DNA of 64,000 nucleotides from Curtobacterium ammoniigenes NBRC 101786 (GCF_001571045.1 NZ_BCSV01000003.1:124001-188000), one strand, 5' to 3'. Counted from the stretch's first letter, positions 18,319-27,494 are shown. The notes: generated by a model not told the origin, from the letters alone. Made by a program: numbers and translations.

Positions 18319-19113
18319 GTGGAAGGTCGTCATCCGTGGTCCAGATACGTCGCAATCGGTGACTCGTTCACCGAGGGGATCGGTGATCCGGACCCGACGG
18401 TGCCCGGTGGGTTTCGCGGCTGGGCCGACCGGGTCGCCGAGGTTCTCGCGAATCAGACGCACGACTTCGCCTACGCGAACCTCGCCGTCCGGGGGCGGCT
18501 GCTCCAGCAGATCATCGACGAGCAGGCCGAGCGTGCGCTTGCACTTCACCCCGACCTGATCACCGTCTCGGCGGGCGGGAATGACATCATCCGCCCCGGC
18601 ACCGACCCGGACGAGGTCGCGGAGCGCTTCGACGGCCTCATCGGCACGCTCCGGCGAGATGGTGCCACCGTCGTGCTCTTCACCGGGCCGGACGTGGGCA
18701 TGACCCCCGTCCTTGCGCTCGTTCGCGGCAAGGCTGCGATCTACAACGAGCATCTCCATGCGATCGCCCTGAAGCACGGCGCACTGGTCGCGGACATGTG
18801 GGCGCTCCGCGTGCTTCGGGATCCGCGGATGTGGGCACCCGACCGGCTCCACCACTCTCCGACCGGTCACGCCACGATCGCGGCAGCGGTCCTCGACGCC
18901 CTCGGCGTCGAGCACGGCCTCGAACCGTGGAACCCCGAGCCGCTGGAGGCGCGGCCATGGCGGGAGGCGCGTGCCGAGGACCTCGGATGGGCGCGCGAGT
19001 ACTTCGTGCCCTGGGTCGTCCGGCGCATCCGGCACACGTCCTCCGGAGATGGCATCGCGCCGAAGCGACCGCAGCTCGACACGGTAATCGAGCATCGGTC
19101 GAACACGCCCTGA
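18319..19113 (+). CDS. SGNH/GDSL-family hydrolase (esterase or lipase-like)
   Basis: This hydrolase of 264 residues has the SGNH blocks in order. Block I is AIGDSFTEG, with nucleophile Ser16. The block II glycine is in NLAVRG (about 54-59), block III is SAGGND with Asn88, and block V is DRLHHSPTGH supplying the catalytic Asp and His. No signal peptide is seen, so it is probably cytoplasmic. The GTG start is inferred from the TAATTT hexamer, since only this codon gives block I its usual distance from the N-terminus. It ends four bases from the convergent carboxypeptidase gene. Confidence 0.88.
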   Translation: MEGRHPWSRYVAIGDSFTEGIGDPDPTVPGGFRGWADRVAEVLANQTHDFAYANLAVRGRLLQQIIDEQAERALALHPDLITVSAGGNDIIRPGTDPDEVAERFDGLIGTLRRDGATVVLFTGPDVGMTPVLALVRGKAAIYNEHLHAIALKHGALVADMWALRVLRDPRMWAPDRLHHSPTGHATIAAAVLDALGVEHGLEPWNPEPLEARPWREARAEDLGWAREYFVPWVVRRIRHTSSGDGIAPKRPQLDTVIEHRSNTP

Positions 19114-19117
19114 CGGA

Positions 19118-20371
19118 TCAGGCCGCGGCGAACGGGTTGCTCCAGCGCCACCAGAGCGCGGGCGGCGAGACGCGCTGACCGAGGATGAGTGGGACCTGCG
19201 TGTCCGCTTGCCCGGAGACAGCGAACCGAACGGTGCCGACCGTCGTTCCGGGAGCGCCCGATCGGATGGAGGCCAGGCGGGTCGCTGCGTGCACGTCCGT
19301 CCGCCCCCAGACGAGGACACGTTCCGTCCGTGCGGCGACGGCGGGAACCGTGCCCTGCCACGCGGTTCGGTAGGAGCCGAACGGCTGCCCCTTCTTCGCG
19401 AGGGTGATCGTCCTGAAGTTGTCGGTCACGCTGTGGAGCAGACGTTGCACGTCCGCGTCGAGCGCGGTGTGGTCGGTGCCGCCGAGCATCGCGCCGACCA
19501 CGGTGACCGGTCGGCCGTCGTGCACGGTCGTCGACGCGAACAGGAGGCACGCTCCCGCCTGCCCGAGCGTGCCCGTCTTGATGCCGTCCACCCCATCGAT
19601 CCCGAGGAGTTTGTTCGAGTTCGTCACGGTCCCGACGGTGGGGATGTCGGCCGTCTTGGTGCTGACGATCGTCTTCACGACTGGGTTCGTCAACGCGAGC
19701 TCGCCCAGCTGGACGAGGTCGGTGGCCGTCGATTGATTGGCCGGATTGAGGCCGGTCGGCTCATGGATCGTCGTATGGGTCAGCCCGTGTGCCTGGAGGA
19801 ACGCACTCGCTGCCTGGGCATACGCCGTCATCGAACCGAACGTCCAGAGTGCCAGCGCGCCGGCGTAATTATTGGCTGATTTCATCAGCATCACGTCGAA
19901 CGCCTGCCGCTCGGTGAGCTGGAGACCGACCGGCATCGGAGCAACCTCGCCGTCCTGCGCAAGGTAGGTCGCATACAGCGCCGACATCGCGGGGGTGAAC
20001 GTGATCGTCGGACCGGGATCATTCACGGTGAGCGGGTGCCGATCGAGGACGACCAGCGCAGTGACGATCTTCGAGATGCTCGCGATGGACCGCGGGGCGG
20101 TGTCGCCGGCAGTTCGGAGGCTGTCGGGGAACCCCTCCGCAGCAACCGCGGTCGCACCGTAGTCCGGGAACTGGAGCGCGGTGGCTGCCGGATCGGGAGC
20201 GGCGTACGTGGTCGTAACGCCGCGGACGGGTGCGATCGGTGCGATCGCCGCCGCCACGAGGTACGCGACGACGATCAGCATCACGCCCGCGGCGCCACCG
20301 ACGATCGTGCGGCGGAGCGCATACCGCGGACGTCGGTCGTGCTCGCCGCGGTCGCGCCGCCTCGCGCTCAC
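19118..20371 (-). CDS. D-alanyl-D-alanine carboxypeptidase (low-molecular-mass penicillin-binding protein)
   Basis: This enzyme trims the terminal D-Ala of peptidoglycan stem peptides outside the membrane. The 417-residue protein has a basic N-terminus and one membrane segment (about residues 20-47) acting as signal anchor. The active-site motifs are SISK (Ser98, Lys101), SAN in MKSANNYAG, and KTG in GIKTGT. A C-terminal beta domain follows. The GTG start overlaps the stop of the rRNA methyltransferase gene (GTGA). The pairing is odd functionally and may reflect compact packing. Confidence 0.92.
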   Translation of the reverse strand: MSARRRDRGEHDRRPRYALRRTIVGGAAGVMLIVVAYLVAAAIAPIAPVRGVTTTYAAPDPAATALQFPDYGATAVAAEGFPDSLRTAGDTAPRSIASISKIVTALVVLDRHPLTVNDPGPTITFTPAMSALYATYLAQDGEVAPMPVGLQLTERQAFDVMLMKSANNYAGALALWTFGSMTAYAQAASAFLQAHGLTHTTIHEPTGLNPANQSTATDLVQLGELALTNPVVKTIVSTKTADIPTVGTVTNSNKLLGIDGVDGIKTGTLGQAGACLLFASTTVHDGRPVTVVGAMLGGTDHTALDADVQRLLHSVTDNFRTITLAKKGQPFGSYRTAWQGTVPAVAARTERVLVWGRTDVHAATRLASIRSGAPGTTVGTVRFAVSGQADTQVPLILGQRVSPPALWWRWSNPFAAA

Positions 20372-21207
20372 GCGCTCGCTCCCGCACGCCGCCGGGCGTC
20401 CTGCTGTGCGGACACTGCGGCCCACATGGCCACCGCACTCGCCGCCGCGACGTTGAGGGAATCGACGCCGTGCCGCATCGGGATCCGGACGACCGTGTCG
20501 GCGGTGGCCACAGCCTCCCGGCTGAGCCCCGCGCCCTCGGTGCCCATGATGAGCGCGAGCCGATCAGGAACGTCCGCGACGAAGGCGTCGAGCGGCACCG
20601 ATGCGTCCGACAGGGCCATCGCTGCGAGACGGAACCCGGCAGCGCGCAACTCGGCTGCAGCCAGTGGCCAGGGCCCAATCCGCGTCCACGGCACCTGCAG
20701 CACCGTCCCCATGCTCACGCGCACGCTCCGTCGATAGAGCGGGTCCGCGCAGCGGGGCGAGACGAGGACAGCGTCGGCGCCCAGCCCGGCCACACTCCGG
20801 AACACCGCTCCGACGTTGGTGTGGTCGACGATGTCCTCGAGCACCACGACGAGCCGTGCGTCGCGAACCACCGTCCCGACGTCGGGCAATGCCGGCCGGT
20901 GCATCGCAGCCAGGGCGCCGCGGTGCATGCGGAAGCCCGTGAGCGCCTCCAGGAGCAGGTCGTCGCCGACGAACACCGGGCCGTCGAAGGCAGCGACGAG
21001 CGGCAGCACACGATCGAGCCATTTCTCCTGCACGAGCACCGAGCGGGGGCGATGCCCGGCCTCGAGTGCTCGTTCGATCACGGTGTTCGACTCAGCGATG
21101 TAGAGCCCGCGGTCGGGTTCGGTCGCGCTCCGCAGCGCGACATCGGTGAGCCGTGCGTAGTCGTCGAGTCGTGGATCGGCAAGCGAGTCGATGCGCACGG
21201 TCTCCAC
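20368..21207 (-). CDS. TrmH/SpoU-family RNA 2'-O-methyltransferase
   Basis: This SPOUT methyltransferase of 279 residues has an N-terminal substrate domain (about 1-115) and a knotted C-terminal domain. The three knot motifs are clear: NVGAVFRSV, LIMGTEGAGLS, and IPMRHGVDSLNVAAA. Target rRNA or tRNA cannot be named from sequence. The GTG at 21207 is chosen because a TGGAGGG site precedes it by five bases. A second GTG nine bases downstream is poorly spaced. The start faces the sirtuin gene across 50 bases. Confidence 0.88.
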   Translation of the reverse strand: METVRIDSLADPRLDDYARLTDVALRSATEPDRGLYIAESNTVIERALEAGHRPRSVLVQEKWLDRVLPLVAAFDGPVFVGDDLLLEALTGFRMHRGALAAMHRPALPDVGTVVRDARLVVVLEDIVDHTNVGAVFRSVAGLGADAVLVSPRCADPLYRRSVRVSMGTVLQVPWTRIGPWPLAAAELRAAGFRLAAMALSDASVPLDAFVADVPDRLALIMGTEGAGLSREAVATADTVVRIPMRHGVDSLNVAAASAVAMWAAVSAQQDARRRAGASA

Positions 21208-21244
21208 GAAGGCCCTCCAGTTCTGCAGCGACGGCAGTTGAGGG

Positions 21245-21250
21245 TACCGT
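21245..21250 (+). promoter_or_regulatory. Putative -10 element for leaderless sirtuin transcript
   Basis: TACCGT lies 7 bases before the ATG at 21258, inside the short divergent gap. Confidence 0.45.
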
Positions 21251-21257
21251 GAACCCG

Positions 21258-22127
21258 ATGGCATCAGCGGATCGACAGGACGAGCTCGCCGCGGTCGGCC
21301 CCGTCCGGCTGTCACTCGCGGACGGAATCGACCGCGCCGTCGACGTGCTCGCCGGCAAGCGATTCGCGGTGCTCTCCGGCGCCGGCGTGTCGACGGACTC
21401 CGGCATCCCCGACTACCGCGGAGCGGGCCGCGCGGTTCGCAAGCCCATGACATTCGACGAGTTCCGCTCGGACGAGGCGAAGCGGCGACGCTACTGGGCT
21501 GGGTCGCACCTCGGCTGGCGCGCGTTCGCGGCCGCGCAGCCGAACGACGGGCACCGGGCGCTCGCCGAGTTGGAGCGAGCCGGCGTCGTGAGCGGCATCG
21601 TCACGCAGAACGTCGACGGCCTCCACCTCCGCGCGGGGTCGCGCCGTGTCGTGGAGATTCACGGATCGATGGACCGCGTGGTGTGCCTCCGCTGCGGGCA
21701 GGTGTTCTCGCGCGCCGATCTGGCAGCCACCCTTGACCGCGAGAACGCGTGGATCGACGCTCCTGGTGCCGTGCAACTGCAGCCCGACGGCGATGTCGAG
21801 GTGATCGGTGCCGAACGATTCCACGTCCCCGCATGCTCGGTGTGCGGTGGCATGCTGAAGCCCGACGTCGTGTTCTTCGGCGAATTCGTGCCGACCGAGA
21901 AATTCGCCGAATCCGTGGCGATCGTCGCCGAGGCCGAGGCGCTCCTCGTGGTCGGCTCGTCGCTCGTCGTGAACTCGGGAGTCCGGCTCGTCGACCACGC
22001 TGCACGTCGGAAGCGCCCGGTCGTGATCGTCAACCGCGGGGCGACGCGCAGTGACCGCCGCGCGGCCGTCGTGATCGAGGCCGGGACGACGGAGACGCTC
22101 CGGGAGCTCGCAGCGCGTCTCCGCTAG
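21258..22127 (+). CDS. NAD-dependent protein deacylase, Sir2 family (class II-like)
   Basis: Sirtuins remove acyl groups from lysines using NAD. The protein is 289 residues. The NAD motif GAGVSTDSGIPDYRG is at 41-55, TQNVDGLH at 116-123, and the catalytic His135 in IHGS. The zinc site is Cys143, Cys146, Cys193 and Cys196. The motif pattern fits the SIRT4-like class II group. The ATG at 21258 is chosen because TACCGT lies 7 bases upstream. A GTG nine bases earlier overlaps that hexamer. Confidence 0.92.
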   Translation: MASADRQDELAAVGPVRLSLADGIDRAVDVLAGKRFAVLSGAGVSTDSGIPDYRGAGRAVRKPMTFDEFRSDEAKRRRYWAGSHLGWRAFAAAQPNDGHRALAELERAGVVSGIVTQNVDGLHLRAGSRRVVEIHGSMDRVVCLRCGQVFSRADLAATLDRENAWIDAPGAVQLQPDGDVEVIGAERFHVPACSVCGGMLKPDVVFFGEFVPTEKFAESVAIVAEAEALLVVGSSLVVNSGVRLVDHAARRKRPVVIVNRGATRSDRRAAVVIEAGTTETLRELAARLR

Positions 22128-22181
22128 TCGCTGCCGTCCCGAGCCTCGGAGTCCGTCCGATCGGATGGAGTCCGATCGGCA

Positions 22182-22205
22182 CGTCCGACCGCTGGCGCTC
22201 GGACG
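22182..22205. terminator. Weak hairpin between convergent sirtuin and phosphatase genes
   Basis: CGTCCGA pairs with TCGGACG (7 bp) around a ten-base loop. No T-run follows. The 83-base gap also holds a direct repeat CCGATCGG. Confidence 0.3.
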
Positions 22206-22210
22206 AACGG

Positions 22211-22855
22211 TCAGTCCCCCGCTCTGCACTCCAGCGGATTCTGGTAGGCGAACTCGTAGCGGCCTGGTGCCTCCGACTCGACGTCGATCGGGTCGTCGAA
22301 TCGGACCAATTCAGCGCGGAACGAGTCCGGCTCCCAGCGGAATGAGTGGATCGACCCGTTGCGAATCGGAGTGGTCAGCGAGTCGGCCACGCCCGGGGCG
22401 GCGGCGTTCACGACCGAGCGGATGACAGCGCCATGTGTGGCGACGATGATCCGGCCGCCGTCATAGCGGATCGCGATCTCGCCGAGCGTCTCCGTCACGC
22501 GGTCGAGGAGCGCGCGGCGCGACTCGCGACCCGGGACATCGCCGTCCGGGAACTGCGCCTCGATCTCCTCGCCGGTCAGCCCTTCTGCTGCGCCGTATGA
22601 ACGCTCGGCCAGGCCGGCCTCCGTGCCCGGGGCGTCGAGGCCGAGCATGCCGGCGATGATGCTGCCGGTCTCGAGCGCCCGAACCAACGGCGATGCGATC
22701 ACCGCATCGAACTGACGGCGACGAAGCAGTGAGCCGGCTGCGCGGGCCTGATCGCGCCCGACGTCGTTCAGCGGGATGTCCGTCGACCCCTGGATGCGTC
22801 GCTGCTTGTTCCAGTCGGTCTCGCCGTGGCGAACGAGGTACAGGAGTGTCGTCAC
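22211..22855 (-). CDS. Histidine phosphatase family protein (phosphoglycerate mutase-like)
   Basis: This 214-residue member of the histidine phosphatase superfamily has the phospho-accepting His in LVRHGETDWN (His10), the conserved Arg in SPLVRALETG, and the second histidine in VATHGAVIR. It lacks the length of a true glycolytic mutase and is likely a broad or specific phosphatase; the substrate is unknown. The GTG start has TAGAGT 6 bases upstream, which overlaps the stop codon of the glycosyltransferase gene. It may be read both with that gene and alone. Confidence 0.88.
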   Translation of the reverse strand: MTTLLYLVRHGETDWNKQRRIQGSTDIPLNDVGRDQARAAGSLLRRRQFDAVIASPLVRALETGSIIAGMLGLDAPGTEAGLAERSYGAAEGLTGEEIEAQFPDGDVPGRESRRALLDRVTETLGEIAIRYDGGRIIVATHGAVIRSVVNAAAPGVADSLTTPIRNGSIHSFRWEPDSFRAELVRFDDPIDVESEAPGRYEFAYQNPLECRAGD

Positions 22856-22861
22856 TCCGCC

Positions 22862-22867
22862 ACTCTA
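22862..22867 (-). promoter_or_regulatory. Putative -10 element for leaderless histidine phosphatase transcript
   Basis: TAGAGT lies 6 bases before the GTG. Its first three bases are the stop codon of the preceding glycosyltransferase gene. Confidence 0.35.
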
Positions 22868-23944
22868 GCCAGCGGCGCGGTCCTCGACGGCGCGTTCCAC
22901 CGCAGCCGCGACGCGCTCGGCCGAGTCGGCCCAGTCGAATCGGTCCGCCTGCGCGACCGACGCCGACGCTGCGTCCGCCCACCGGGCCTCCAGATCGCGG
23001 ACGGCTGCAGCGAACGATGCGGGAGCGTGCGGGTCGAAGTAGGTCGCTGCGTCTCCGCCGATTTCGCGGAAGATCGGGATGTCGCTCACGACGACGGGGG
23101 TGCCGACGCGCATCGCCTCGACGAGCGGAATGCCGAAGCCCTCGTCCAACGAAGCCGTGACGAGGGCCGTCGCCGAACGCAGCGTGTCGAAGTACTCCTC
23201 GTCTGAGGCGCCGTCGTGGAACACGATCGCCGTCGAGCCCGCGCGCTGCACGAGTCGCTCTCGCACGGCGTCGCTGACTCGGGACATGCAGTGCAGCGTC
23301 CAGTCCGCGCCGAGCAGCGGCATCGCAGCGGCGAGCACGTCGACGTTCTTGTACGGCATGAAGGAGCCCATGTACACGAGTGACCGGCGCCGGGGCAGCG
23401 TCGGATCGCGGAGGGGCAGCGGATCCACCGCGTTCGGGGCGACCGTCACCGGCCGCGTGGTCAGTCGGTGCTCGTCGATGAGCGCGGCGGTCGTGTCCGA
23501 CACCGTGACCACGCCGTCAGCGCCGTTGAGGAGCATGCGCTGCGGCCACCACGCCAGATGGAAGGCGCGCCAGCCCAGTCGGATCGGCAGCGCGAACTCC
23601 GGCGGCGGCGTGCGGTTGCGGTAGTAGATCAGGTCGTGGAGGGTCAGCACGAGTGCGTAGCGCCGACCCCACGACCCCATGGTCTGCATGGGCGAGAAGA
23701 CCGCGTCGAGACCGAGTCGATTCACCCGCCGTGCGACGAACGGCTCCCCCGGGTCGGTCGGCGCGGGAATCCGACTCCATGGCAGCGCCGGGAGCGACTC
23801 CAGCTGACGCTCGTGAGAGATCAGGAGGTGATAGTCGTGCCGGTCGGGCAGATGCGCCGCGATGCCGGCGGTGAATCGGCTGATCCCATCGTGCCGGCCC
23901 ACCCGGACGTACCGGCAGTCGATCCCGATTCGGAGGCGCGTCAC
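22865..23944 (-). CDS. GT4-family glycosyltransferase
   Basis: This GT-B fold retaining glycosyltransferase has 359 residues. The N-terminal domain opens with RIGIDCRYVRVGRHDGISRF, and the C-terminal donor-binding domain contains VYMGSFMPYKN and the E-x7-E type motif in SLDEGFGIPLVEAMRVGTPVV. The overall pattern resembles mannosyl- or rhamnosyl-transferases of polysaccharide pathways; donor and acceptor are unknown. Its GTG overlaps the stop of the alpha/beta hydrolase (GTGA). Confidence 0.87.
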   Translation of the reverse strand: MTRLRIGIDCRYVRVGRHDGISRFTAGIAAHLPDRHDYHLLISHERQLESLPALPWSRIPAPTDPGEPFVARRVNRLGLDAVFSPMQTMGSWGRRYALVLTLHDLIYYRNRTPPPEFALPIRLGWRAFHLAWWPQRMLLNGADGVVTVSDTTAALIDEHRLTTRPVTVAPNAVDPLPLRDPTLPRRRSLVYMGSFMPYKNVDVLAAAMPLLGADWTLHCMSRVSDAVRERLVQRAGSTAIVFHDGASDEEYFDTLRSATALVTASLDEGFGIPLVEAMRVGTPVVVSDIPIFREIGGDAATYFDPHAPASFAAAVRDLEARWADAASASVAQADRFDWADSAERVAAAVERAVEDRAAG

Positions 23945-24867
23945 CGCTCCGCCCCATCGCGCTCCGTTGGCGGGTCGGCGAGCGTCGCAACCGCGTCCAT
24001 GACGGCATCCGCCGCCGCTTTCGGCGTCTCATAGTGGACGAGGTGTCCGACGTCGGGGATCACGACGAGACGTGAGCCGGGGATTCGCGCCGCCAGCGCC
24101 TCCTGCTCGGGAATCGCGGTGATGTCGTCGCGCTCGGCCGCGACGAGCAAGGTGGGCACAGGGATCCGGTCCGCGTATTCGGAGACGTCATGGGTGGCGG
24201 AGGCGCGGAACGCCTCCAGGACGACGCGCCGGTTCGCGAACGCGGAGAAGAACCGATCGTGCTGGTCGTGAACCCAGCGTCGCATCGCGGGATCCTTCGA
24301 CTTCAGCATCGCGATGCTCATGGCGCGGACGATCCCGCGGTTCCGCAGGATGCCGCCGCCGAGTGGTTCCGGCAAGGCGGCTCCCGCACGGTAGTAGCCG
24401 ACGGCGATCCGCGTTCCGATCGCGCGCGGCCCCTGCAGGGCGGGTGCGGCGATTGGATTCACGAGCACCAGGAGGCGCGTGTCGAGCCCGTCGGCCACCG
24501 CGGCGGCGCACACGATGCTCCCGAATGAGTGCCCGAGGACGATCGTGTCCCGGCCGAGGCCGAGCGCGTCCGCGAATGCGCGGAGCCAGCCGACGTACGC
24601 GTCCATGTCGCTGTCCGGGAGCGGATCGGACAGGCCGAAGCCGGGCAGGTCGGGCACGATCACCCGCATGGTCGGCAGGTATGCCGCGACGGCGGCGAGC
24701 CCGTGGTGATCGCCGCGGAATCCGTGCACCGCGAGCACGCGGAGCGTCGCATCCGGATCGCCGTACTCCCAGTAGTGGGTGGTGCGGTCATCCACCGTGG
24801 CGGCGCGATGCACGACGGGCGTGCGGGCGAGCTGCGAGGCATGCGGCGAGACGATCGGGGGGTGCAT
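23941..24867 (-). CDS. Alpha/beta-fold hydrolase
   Basis: This cytoplasmic hydrolase of 308 residues has the oxyanion-region motif VHGFRG, the nucleophile elbow GHSFGS, and the catalytic His in DVGHLVHYE. The acid is probably the Asp in VAAERDD. The substrate is not predictable. The ATG start has TAGACT 8 bases upstream. It diverges from treS with 60 bases between starts, and is coupled to the glycosyltransferase gene. Confidence 0.87.
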   Translation of the reverse strand: MHPPIVSPHASQLARTPVVHRAATVDDRTTHYWEYGDPDATLRVLAVHGFRGDHHGLAAVAAYLPTMRVIVPDLPGFGLSDPLPDSDMDAYVGWLRAFADALGLGRDTIVLGHSFGSIVCAAAVADGLDTRLLVLVNPIAAPALQGPRAIGTRIAVGYYRAGAALPEPLGGGILRNRGIVRAMSIAMLKSKDPAMRRWVHDQHDRFFSAFANRRVVLEAFRASATHDVSEYADRIPVPTLLVAAERDDITAIPEQEALAARIPGSRLVVIPDVGHLVHYETPKAAADAVMDAVATLADPPTERDGAER

Positions 24868-24875
24868 CGCGAGCG

Positions 24876-24881
24876 AGTCTA
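24876..24881 (-). promoter_or_regulatory. Putative -10 element for leaderless hydrolase-glycosyltransferase transcript
   Basis: TAGACT lies 8 bases before the hydrolase ATG. Confidence 0.4.
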
Positions 24882-24914
24882 CGGTCGATGCGGGCACCAG
24901 CAGCACGGCGCGCA

Positions 24915-24920
24915 TACGGT
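24915..24920 (+). promoter_or_regulatory. Putative -10 element for leaderless treS transcript
   Basis: TACGGT lies 7 bases before the GTG at 24928. A GGAG between them could also act as a close ribosome site. Confidence 0.4.
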
Positions 24921-24927
24921 GGAGAAC

Positions 24928-26640
24928 GTGACGTTCACCGCACCGATCCAGCTCCCCGGTCTCACGCTCGACCCGCTCTGGTACAAGCGCTCGGTGTTCT
25001 ACGAGTGCATGATCCGCTCCTTCGCCGATTCCAATGGCGATGGAACCGGCGATCTGTCCGGGCTGATCAGTCGGCTCGACTATCTCCAGTGGCTCGGCGT
25101 GGACGCGATCTGGCTGCCGCCGTTCTTCCAGTCGCCACTGCGCGACGGCGGCTACGACGTCTCGGACTACCGCGCCGTGCTGCCGGAGTTCGGCACGCTC
25201 GAAGAGTTCCGCGACCTTGTGACGAAGGCGCACGAGCGGAACATGCGGATCGTGATCGATCTCGTCATCAATCACACCTCGGATGCCCATGAGTGGTTCC
25301 AGCAGTCTCGGGAAGACCCGGATGGCCCGTACGGCGACTTCTACGTGTGGCGTGACACGGATGAGGGCTACCCCAACATCCGGATCATCTTCGTCGACAC
25401 TGAGGACTCGAACTGGACGTTCGACCCGGTGCGGCGCCAGTTCTTCTTCCACCGGTTCTTCTCGCACCAGCCTGACCTGAATTTCGACAACCCGGCCGTG
25501 CACGACGCCGTGTTCGACATTGTTCGGCACTGGCTCGACATGGGTGTCGATGGCCTGCGGCTCGATGCGATTCCGTACCTCTACGAGACCGAGGAAGGCA
25601 ACGGCGAGGGCGAGCCCGAGACGCATGAGTTCGTCAAGCGGCTGCGCGCGATGGTCGACGAGGAGTACCCCGGCCGAGTCCTCATCGCTGAGGCGAATCA
25701 GTGGCCGCGTGAGACCGCCGCGTTCTTCGGGACGGAGGACGAGCCCGAGTGCCACATGGCGTTCGACTTCCCGGTGATGCCGCGAATCTACTACTCGCTC
25801 CGCGCCCAACACGCGAAGGAGCTCGAGCGCATCCTGTCCGAGACGACCGAGGTGCCTGCTTCGGCAGCGTGGGGCGTCTTCCTCCGGAACCACGACGAAC
25901 TCACGCTCGAGATGGTGAGCGAGGAGTACCGGCAGGCCATGTACGGCTGGTACGCCTACGACCCGCGCATGCGGTCGAACATCGGCATTCGCCGTCGGCT
26001 CGCACCGCTCCTCGACAACTCGCGGGCGGAGCTCGAGCTCGTCCACGCGCTGCTCTTCTCGCTCCCCGGTTCCCCGTTCCTGTACTACGGCGACGAGATC
26101 GGAATGGGCGACAACATCTGGCTGCCGGACCGCGACTCGTCCCGAACGCCGATGCAGTGGACGCCGGACCGCAACGCCGGCTTCTCGACCGCCGACCCCG
26201 GCAAGCTGTACCTGCCGGTCGTGCAGTCGCTCGTCTACAACTACGCGCAGGTCAATGTGGAGGCGCAACTCGCCCAGTCGCGATCGTTGCTGCATTGGGT
26301 CCGCAACGTGATCCACGTGCGGAAGGCCCACCCGGTGTTCGGACTCGGGTCGCTCGCAGTGCAGTCCACCGACAACGAGAGCGTCCTCGCCTTCGTCCGC
26401 TCGTACGCGGGCTCCGGGACGCAGTTCGGGGACTCCGCCGAGGACGTGCTGTGCGTGTTCTCGTTCGCGCACAATCCGACCACCGCGACGATCACCCTCC
26501 CAGAGTTCGCGGGGAGGCCGCTCTACGACCTGTTCGGAGGCGGATCGTTCCCATCGGTTGCGGACGACGGCACGCTCACCCTGACACTCGGAACGCAAGC
26601 GTTCTACTGGCTGCATGTCGGTCGACGACGGAACGACTGA
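24928..26640 (+). CDS. treS: Trehalose synthase (maltose alpha-D-glucosyltransferase), GH13
   Basis: TreS interconverts maltose and trehalose. The protein is 570 residues, the usual length of the non-fused enzyme. GH13 regions are DLVINHTSD (about 111-119), nucleophile Asp213 in DGLRLDAIP, acid/base Glu255 in IAEANQWP, and Asp323 in FLRNHDE. The TreS-typical start DPLWYKRSVFYECMIRSF supports the assignment. The GTG at 24928 is chosen from the upstream TACGGT; an alternative GTG lies nine bases earlier. No maltokinase (Pep2), GlgE or GlgB gene adjoins it, unlike GlgE-pathway clusters. Confidence 0.93.
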   Translation: MTFTAPIQLPGLTLDPLWYKRSVFYECMIRSFADSNGDGTGDLSGLISRLDYLQWLGVDAIWLPPFFQSPLRDGGYDVSDYRAVLPEFGTLEEFRDLVTKAHERNMRIVIDLVINHTSDAHEWFQQSREDPDGPYGDFYVWRDTDEGYPNIRIIFVDTEDSNWTFDPVRRQFFFHRFFSHQPDLNFDNPAVHDAVFDIVRHWLDMGVDGLRLDAIPYLYETEEGNGEGEPETHEFVKRLRAMVDEEYPGRVLIAEANQWPRETAAFFGTEDEPECHMAFDFPVMPRIYYSLRAQHAKELERILSETTEVPASAAWGVFLRNHDELTLEMVSEEYRQAMYGWYAYDPRMRSNIGIRRRLAPLLDNSRAELELVHALLFSLPGSPFLYYGDEIGMGDNIWLPDRDSSRTPMQWTPDRNAGFSTADPGKLYLPVVQSLVYNYAQVNVEAQLAQSRSLLHWVRNVIHVRKAHPVFGLGSLAVQSTDNESVLAFVRSYAGSGTQFGDSAEDVLCVFSFAHNPTTATITLPEFAGRPLYDLFGGGSFPSVADDGTLTLTLGTQAFYWLHVGRRRND

Positions 26641-26744
26641 AGCGTGACGACCGACACGTGGACTGTGCCATGCTGCCGGGCGTGACCGTCGGCCGCTCCT
26701 GAGGGACGTCGGCGCGGAGCACCGGCAGTGTCGTCGGGCACCGC

Positions 26745-26750
26745 TACCGT
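26745..26750 (+). promoter_or_regulatory. Putative -10 element for leaderless exonuclease transcript
   Basis: TACCGT lies 6 bases before the GTG, with no Shine-Dalgarno sequence between them. Confidence 0.45.
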
Positions 26751-26756
26751 TGCAGC

Positions 26757-27494
26757 GTGACTGACACCGTGCTCGCCGGGCCCCCGTTGGCCGACTCGGC
26801 CGTCGACCGCCCGTGGTGGCACGCGCTGGGAGTGTTCGACCTCGAGACGACCGGCATCGACGTCGAATCGGCGCGGATCGTCACCGCGCACGTCGGCCTG
26901 ATCGACATGCGCGGGACCAGCATCGTGGACGGCGCGTGGCTCGCCGATCCAGGTATTGAGATCCCGCCCGCCGCGACTGCGGTGCACGGAATCAGTACCG
27001 AGCGCGCTCGCGCCGAAGGGCGCCCCTCCGGGGAGGTCGTGGTCGAGATCATCGCCGCGATCGAGGCCGTGTTCGCGCGCGGCTTGCCGCTCGTGATCTA
27101 CAACGCGCCGTACGACCTGACGGTCCTTGACCGAGAGGCGCGCCGACACGGACTCGCGTCGCCGGTCATCGGCAACGTGGTCGATCCGCTCGTCATCGAT
27201 AAGGCTTTGGACACGTATCGCAAGGGCAAGCGAACCCTCGAGGCGTGCGCGGGGCTGTATGGCGTCGCGTTGACCGACGCACATGACGCCGCGGCCGATG
27301 CGATCGCCGCTGGCCGACTCGCGCAGGCGATCGCGCAGCGGTTCCCGGACGAGCTCGGCGTCACTGCCGACGAGCTGCATCGGAAACAGGTCGGCTGGTG
27401 CGCCGAGCAGGCATCGTCGTTCCAGAACTACATGCGGCGCACGAGGAACCCGACGTTCAGCGCGGACGGCCGCTGGCCGCATCGCAACGACTGA
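26757..27494 (+). CDS. DnaQ-like 3'-5' exonuclease (DEDDh)
   Basis: This 245-residue protein has one exonuclease domain of the DNA polymerase III epsilon type. The ExoI motif is FDLETTG (Asp28, Glu30), ExoII is NAPYDLTVLD, and ExoIII is AHDAAADAIAAG, with the His of the DEDDh class. About 50 further residues follow. A stand-alone enzyme could act in proofreading, RNA or DNA trimming; the sequence does not decide. The gene is solitary, followed by a repeat-rich gap and the convergent L31 gene. Confidence 0.9.
   Translation: MTDTVLAGPPLADSAVDRPWWHALGVFDLETTGIDVESARIVTAHVGLIDMRGTSIVDGAWLADPGIEIPPAATAVHGISTERARAEGRPSGEVVVEIIAAIEAVFARGLPLVIYNAPYDLTVLDREARRHGLASPVIGNVVDPLVIDKALDTYRKGKRTLEACAGLYGVALTDAHDAAADAIAAGRLAQAIAQRFPDELGVTADELHRKQVGWCAEQASSFQNYMRRTRNPTFSADGRWPHRND

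Noticed and set aside
24868-26616. Long extension of the alpha/beta hydrolase frame across treS
   Set aside because: The hydrolase starts at 24867 with a well-placed hexamer. The remainder is antisense to treS and has shadow composition.
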